This document shows, piece by piece, positions 58,221 through 64,000 of a stretch of 64,000 nt of DNA. The notes beneath the pieces are model-generated. The model searched no databases and had not been told where the DNA came from. It was given only the letters and a program-made list of their open reading frames with translations. Source of the stretch: Paratinospora sagittata (Eukaryota > Streptophyta > Magnoliopsida > Ranunculales > Menispermaceae); contig CM069608.1 in the NCBI GenBank assembly GCA_035771175.1, forward strand, positions 8,087,019 through 8,151,018, in the 5' to 3' direction. The first letter of the stretch is position 1. The number at the start of each line of letters is the position of its first letter. The translations under genes were made by a program, and so were the position numbers.

Positions 58221-58710
58221 AGAATCTAAAGTACCAAGTCATTCGGTAAAGTATTAAATATTCGTGTCATATATCTCATACTTTCTAGAAAAAATCTAAT
58301 CTTACACTATTTAATTTAATGTAACTAGTAAATGTGTTTTATATATTTAAATAATTATTTAAAGCAAACTAGTTTTGTTTTAGTCAAGGTCACGTATGAA
58401 TTGAAATACTACTAAGATGCTCTTTATGCAAAATGCCGTCACCAGAAAATGAAATCAATGCCCAACCTAAAACTCTAGATGTATAGTTAGCTTCAACATC
58501 ACGACACAATTAAAGTTGTTTGAAGTACTATATATATTTGTCAAAAAAAACAAGGGAATTGAATTTATTAATGAAAGACAACAGCTACATGTGAGCTTAT
58601 CCATAGTGGCAAAAATGAGACCAAATATCATAAACACAGTTGGGAAATAATGCAAATTGTGCAAAGAAAAATAACATTTGAGTAGATATTGATAAAAACA
58701 TGTTCATTAA
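58221..58710. other. AT-rich spacer, no gene seen
   Basis: Contains only short chance frames. Confidence 0.5.
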
Positions 58711-60015
58711 TGTTGGAAAACCCTAGATTTGCACACAAAAATAAAAATTAAAAATTAAACTTTGGGCTAGGTGCCCGAACCTTCAGTCATTTTTTTTTCT
58801 ATTTAAGGAATTATCCCCTTATTTCTCACACCAAATCACTTTTTCTTGTGATTTTTCTTCTATCTCACTCTCCTTAAGTTTTTTTCTCTTTTTAAGGCTC
58901 TCTTTTCGAGATTCTATTTGCGGTGCAACGCAATTCTGCTCGGAAAAAGGCGTTAGTTCTTAAGGGAGTTATTATCTGAAGGTGAGGAACGAAACATAAG
59001 TTTACGTGTCTTATAATTTTTTTAAAGTTTACATTCATGTATCACTATGTCTACTATTCATTTACACGGCATTATTGCATATAATGTTTATACTTATCAT
59101 ACTTATGCATGTATATTTGGAGTTCATATATTACATTGTTGCTATGTCGGATTAGTGGTCAATCTAGCTCAATCAGACTTAGTCTTCTCTTTAGTAACTT
59201 TAAATAGTGAACAAGAGGCAGCGTGCTGCTCTAGACGATTGGTATTTAAGTAGACATCGTGTCTTACCTCTCAAACTGGAGACTGATCTGGTTGGTCTTA
59301 TTTGAAAGCTATCAGTTTGTACAAGCAATACTGAATGTCTTAACCTTGCACGTAGTGATACCGACCCTGATAAAGATCACCAGACGTTGCCAAATCCTGT
59401 CTAATATTAAGTAAAGACTGGACATGTTCATGCATTGACATCATTCATAAGCACCACCTAGGGACGTATATGGTTTATGATTAATAAAATAGTTAGAAGC
59501 AATGCTTACTATTCATTATATTTCTCTGAAGAGAGACGTACAATGAGAACCCGGCTACTCCTGGGGAGGGACATTTGTACGTGAACTCAGACGACGTACA
59601 ATCATGGAACCAATACGAGACGGTGTCATGCATACATACATGTTGTATTGATTATGATACTTTGATGTGTATTTATGATATTTGATTATGAAATTTATTT
59701 TATTAATTGTTATATTCACGAACTATTTTACCCACTGAGCGTGTAGCTCACCCTGTTGTTATCTAATTTTTCACAGGAGATTAGGGTGGACTGGGTGTAG
59801 GTTTTTGAGCCCACATTTTTGTACCTTTTGTATTATTCATTAAGGATTTTAGAAGGATGTTCCCTTAACTATTTCATGTATAAATATATTCTGAAATTAA
59901 TAAAATTAAACTTATACTTAATCGTGTTTCCGCGCACTCGGTTATTGTCATAATGCATTCGCGCCCCATCCGTGAGTGTCCCGCCGGTTTAGGGGCGTCC
60001 GGGCGGAGTATGACA
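58711..60015 (+). mobile_element. Probable solo LTR
   Basis: Begins TGTTGGAAAACCC and ends GGAGTATGACA. The end section has gypsy-LTR character (ACTGAGCGTGTAGCTCACCC, then an AATAAA-like ATTAATAAAATTAA and a GC-rich tail). There is no interior and no clear TSD. A 16-bp AAATGCACCATTAGAT duplication just to its right (60015 and about 60059) obscures the flank. Confidence 0.6.
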
Positions 60016-60157
60016 AATGCACCATTAGATGGTTTCAAAAAATATATTAATAAAAAAAAAATGCACCATTAGATTGTACTATATCATGTACTACAGATGA
60101 TTCAAGGTACGTAATGGTGTATCGAAGGTGAATGTCACTGAAAAATGTCAATGTAGT

Positions 60158-62920
60158 TGTGGCGACCCCGCACCCCGGACCACCAACCCCGCAGGGAATG
60201 GCGTGCGGAATGCGGGGCTGAACGCCCGGCGTAGGCATCTCCGACCACTCCTCAACTCCCGTGAGGTGGTTGAGACCCGACGAGCCTTATCTCAAACAAC
60301 GACATAATATCAAAAGGTACTAAACAAAACTACCCACCGTATTAATCATCAAAGACAAGAGGTAATCCATAAAAATGAACCATAAATAAAATCATAATCC
60401 CTACAGTCCATTAAAATTGACATACACATAAAGTCCAAAATTGTGGGACAAATAAAAACCGTCATATGTCCACATGGTCTATCTAACAAGTCTCAACTCA
60501 CCCATACTACAATGTGGTAAGTATTATAATTACATAATCCAAAATATAATACTTCATAATTTAAAACACAGTTCAATCAAAATGTCTCTCAACTCACATC
60601 GAGGCCTTGGATTCTCTCGCAGGCAAAGCCCTCAAGATATGACTACTCTTTTGCCCTTATTTGGGACAGAAGGACCTGAAAGAGGAAAATGAGGGTGAGC
60701 CAACGGTGCCCAGTGAATAGAATTCAAATATGCTATCAATACTCATCAATAAATATCATGTATGCATGTCAATGTGTAGCATGATTAAAAGCTCATAACA
60801 TATAGATATCAAACATTTATAATAAGTTCGATGCAAGTAAAAGCTTATCAATTTGGATCCACATTCCACATGCATTGGGTTACTAGTGCACGTCTATTTC
60901 ACCGTACCGTTGACCCCAATCATGTTTATTTGGGGTTACTAGTACACGTCTATTTCACCGTACCGTTGACCCCAATCATTTCTTTTCCTAAAACCCTCAT
61001 ATGACAAGATTAAGTCCCTCTATTAGCCAAATAGATGGGCCCAACCAAAGTCATAAGGTTTCCTCAAATCAATGCATCATTCAAAACATTAGAACACATT
61101 CATGCTTTCAACATACAATATATATAAGTGATATGATGACATAAAAGATATAGTCATAAATGAAGTCTACTCACAACCAAGCCTCGCGAGAGTATTTAAC
61201 CACACACGACCACCAAACCGAATCAACCCAATCAAGATCCTGAAACATACATCAATATCCTACCATACATCAATTTCTATGCTCAATCACATAGACATTA
61301 CACATCAACCCTAAATCAACCCACATATAGACAATAGGTCTAAATCTCATCTAATCCCATCATTCAACTCAAATCACATGACTTAGGCCTCTAATGCATA
61401 GTTCTCATTCATAAACCATTCTATTAATCAAAAATACTGATTTTCAATTCCTTAGGCATAAACATGCCCAAATTGGGTAACTTGATCACAAGTAGGCCTA
61501 ACCCATGATATGGTCACAACCACCAAATCAGTAGCATAATCAACCCTAATCATGCTTAATTAAACATAAGTTGCATCAATTCAATGATTCTAGGCCAAAA
61601 GCATCAAAAGCCCTTAAATATGAAAATTTCCATACTTAGGTCATATTGCCGATTTACACTAGGTCACCATGTTCAGCCATGTATATCACTGATTTTGCAT
61701 CATGGGTTCATCAACAATGACAACTAGGGCAACATAGTTGATATGCAAGCTATTTGGAAAGGTCTAAGTTCATATTCTAAATTTAGGTCTAATACAAGCA
61801 ACCCTACCAATTCTTCATTTAATATTATGTTCAGATGTATCAATCTACCAACAGAAATATGTAATCACAAAATCAACCGTACAGATTGAAGTATGTGAAG
61901 AAACAAGCCTTCTGTCCAAATATCAGCCCAATCCAACGATGGACCGAAAAGATAATTATCTTTGATGAACAAGTCTCTAATCAGACAATTTCTCATTTCC
62001 TGCTGCAAATACTCAAACTTAGATGACTATATCACACAAAATACTTAACGTATAAACATCTCCACCGTTCATAATACAGAAATATCAGTTGTAAACTACA
62101 TACCCAAATTTTATATCCATCCAACGGTAGATTGAGGAGATCTATAAGTTTGAGCGAAACGGCGCGAGAAATCCAGACTTTACGACCAGCTTTGTTTGAG
62201 AGGTTAGATCTCTTAGACGAAACCTCTGATCAAGATCTCCACCAACCAGAATGAATAACCATAAGCTACGAACTTGCTGACAAATTTTGAGCTCAATCTG
62301 ACCATTTATCCCAAAGATCCAGCTCTTTGATGAAAACGTCGCAGAGATCTTCCTTCTGCAACTCCCTCTTTCTTTCTCTTCTTCTTTCCTTTCTCTTCTT
62401 TTCTTTTATTTTTTTCCTTTCTCTCCACTCACCTCTCTTTCTAGCACTTCCTTGATTCCCTCCACTCACCTCACTTTCTAGCACATTCTTGGAGAAGAGA
62501 AGTGGGCATGAGACACTTGTCCACTTTCATGCACCAACCTTCACATGTGTTGGTCTCATACTACCCATACCAACCACATGTACTTTAACCAATCTCATGC
62601 TTTCATGTATTTTAAATGTCCAATCCATTCAATATACCAAATTTTCATTCTCATTTATCCTTTTATTCAATCAATCTTAACTCATATTAATTCATTGATT
62701 AATGGGCCAATGCATAAATAATAACATATGCATTATATTTTAATTTAACATGACCCATATACAATTTATAATACACATATTTATATACATTATCAAGCAT
62801 CAACTATACAAACATTAAACAACCATCAAATAAACACCAAACATATCAAGGCAACACATAGAGTTTTGACAAAATGCAATTGGGTTATGAGTTAGATGAA
62901 ATAATTTTTGGGGCATCACA
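60158..62920 (-). mobile_element. Solo LTR, 2.8 kb, near-perfect TSD
   Basis: The complement starts TGTGATGCCCCAAAAATT and ends GGGGTCGCCACA. Flanks are GTAGT (60153-60157) and GTAGC (62921-62925). It shows the gypsy-LTR word CCGTTGGCTCACCCTC (complement near 60693) and a 56-bp tandem duplication at about 60877-60990 (TACTAGTGCACGTCTATTTC). No interior. Confidence 0.78.
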
Positions 62921-62925
62921 GTAGC

Positions 62926-64000
62926 ACTACTCTTGTACAAGAGCATGAGCTACCCAAGTGGTATGCTAAAAAGTTAAGGAGTCAAACAACTTGTTTGATT
63001 GTCATGCGGGATAATTTCTAATTGAGCATCACAAATCGCTTTGTCCTACGGTGCCTCAATAGTAATTAAGAAGCTAGTATAAGATAAACCATTAGGTGAT
63101 GTGTTAATGTTTGGAATGCTATAAAGCATGACGAATGGCAGAGGCTCTGACTATTTTTTTTTTTTTTTTAAGTACAACTAGTCGGGCGCAACGATCGAAA
63201 ACCAACATCGAATGATGACATTAATCGAGAACAAGGCAAAATTTTGGACAACAAGGACTGTAACCCACAATAAATGATATTCTTTCCTGAGACAACATCA
63301 AGAAAAGTTGAGCCCTCGTGGATGGTCAAGGGGTGCAATAGCACCCGATGGGTGGTTTGTAGAGGTTGTAGCTACTTCTCTAGAAACCAAAAGTCCAACA
63401 AAATATAGTGAGAGAAGGACAAATTAAACCAAGAGCAAAATGTGTTTGTGAAACAGCAGTGAGCATCATCCGAACTAAAGCTAAACCATTTAGTTTGGAT
63501 TTACAAAGTGTGTTGAAACTTGATTGCTTGGTTTTGTCCTACCTACCTATATATATATTAGTTTTCTTACCTACCTAAAATATATTATTAATTACGTAGT
63601 TTTGTTATGCAATCATTTCGTTAAACATAGGATTTTAAAATATTAATATGATATTATAGGCATAGAACTCCATGTATTATTCTTTGTATTATATATCTAT
63701 ATATATATATAATAAAAAATATTTCTAAAGTATTATATATGTGATTGATGTATCTTGAAGTTAGGAGAAAAACTTTATAAAGTTGTTATTAGACCAGTCA
63801 CGCTACATAAAATAAAATGTAAGACATTTAAAAAATAACATATTAATAAATTAAGTGTAACAAATATATAAATATTAAAATAAATGTGGTAAAACTTTTA
63901 AAATTAAAATAAAAAATGAGCATATTTTAAAAATAGTAAAAACAGTCCTAATTAGAGATATATGAGAAAAAACCAGTTAAGGAATTTGGACATATACAAT
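62926..64000. other. AT-rich end of window, no gene seen
   Basis: A T run at 63153-63169 followed by complex sequence to about 63420 could be another retroposed tail on the minus strand, but no motif is readable. An (AT)n tract lies near 63690-63712. Confidence 0.45.

Noticed and set aside
58711..60015. TSD for the plus-strand solo LTR
   Set aside because: Flanks ATTAA and AATGC do not match; the boundary may be off or mutated, so no TSD is claimed.

Overview
The window is a piece of a flowering-plant (eudicot-like) nuclear genome. The evidence is AT-rich intergenic DNA, Ty1/copia elements primed by initiator tRNA-Met, plant L1-type LINEs, tRNA-derived SINEs, a Mutator-like element with plant-specific domains, and one spliced host gene with typical GT-AG introns. 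The species cannot be named from the sequence. Most of the window is transposon on transposon, and many insertions can be bounded exactly by target-site duplications (TSDs).

Left third (1-28 kb). At 1-1781 lies the 5' end of a minus-strand copia element. Its protease-integrase frame is fused to a captured piece of the diphthamide gene DPH3, and its leader holds a second, antisense captured fragment. It sits against the RNase H end and 3' LTR of a plus-strand copia that carries a 113-bp foldback element. A 5'-truncated LINE (5762-7185) and a SINE (8121-8311) follow. From 8522 to 21504 is a Mutator-like element (MULE). It has a plant mobile domain (PMD) gene reading inward from the left end, and a FAR1-MULE-SWIM transposase fused to an OTU-type cysteine protease reading inward from the right end. 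It was split by a decayed Ty3/gypsy element (10711-17832), whose 3' LTR was itself split by a solo LTR (14764-16900), and by a foldback element (18649-18899). A second degenerate LINE fills 22732-25476.

Middle (28-58 kb). The only convincing host gene is a minus-strand alpha/beta-hydrolase (At1g10040-like, GHSKG elbow). It has eight coding exons between 28164 and 45462, which join into an open frame of 497 codons plus stop. Its introns hold a nearly intact copia (copia A, 38429-44073, TSD GATAT), a related gag-deleted copia in the opposite direction (copia B, 46945-51433, TSD GTTAT), LINE tails, a MITE and several short tandem duplications. A probable promoter and 5' untranslated exon lie near 57.9-58.05 kb. 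If so, the first intron is over 12 kb and also contains a decayed copia (about 51.6-56.9 kb). That copia was interrupted by an element with two LTRs in inverted orientation, both primer sites facing inward, and a 5-bp TSD (52831-55182).

Right end (58-64 kb). Two LTR-like blocks without interiors occupy 58711-60015 (plus) and 60158-62920 (minus, near-perfect TSD); the rest is AT-rich DNA without a recognisable gene. The strongest candidates for something unusual are the inverted-LTR element, the PMD/transposase-OTU MULE with its MuDR-like convergent layout, the DPH3 capture, and the TGTAAT-ended foldback family with 5-bp TSDs.
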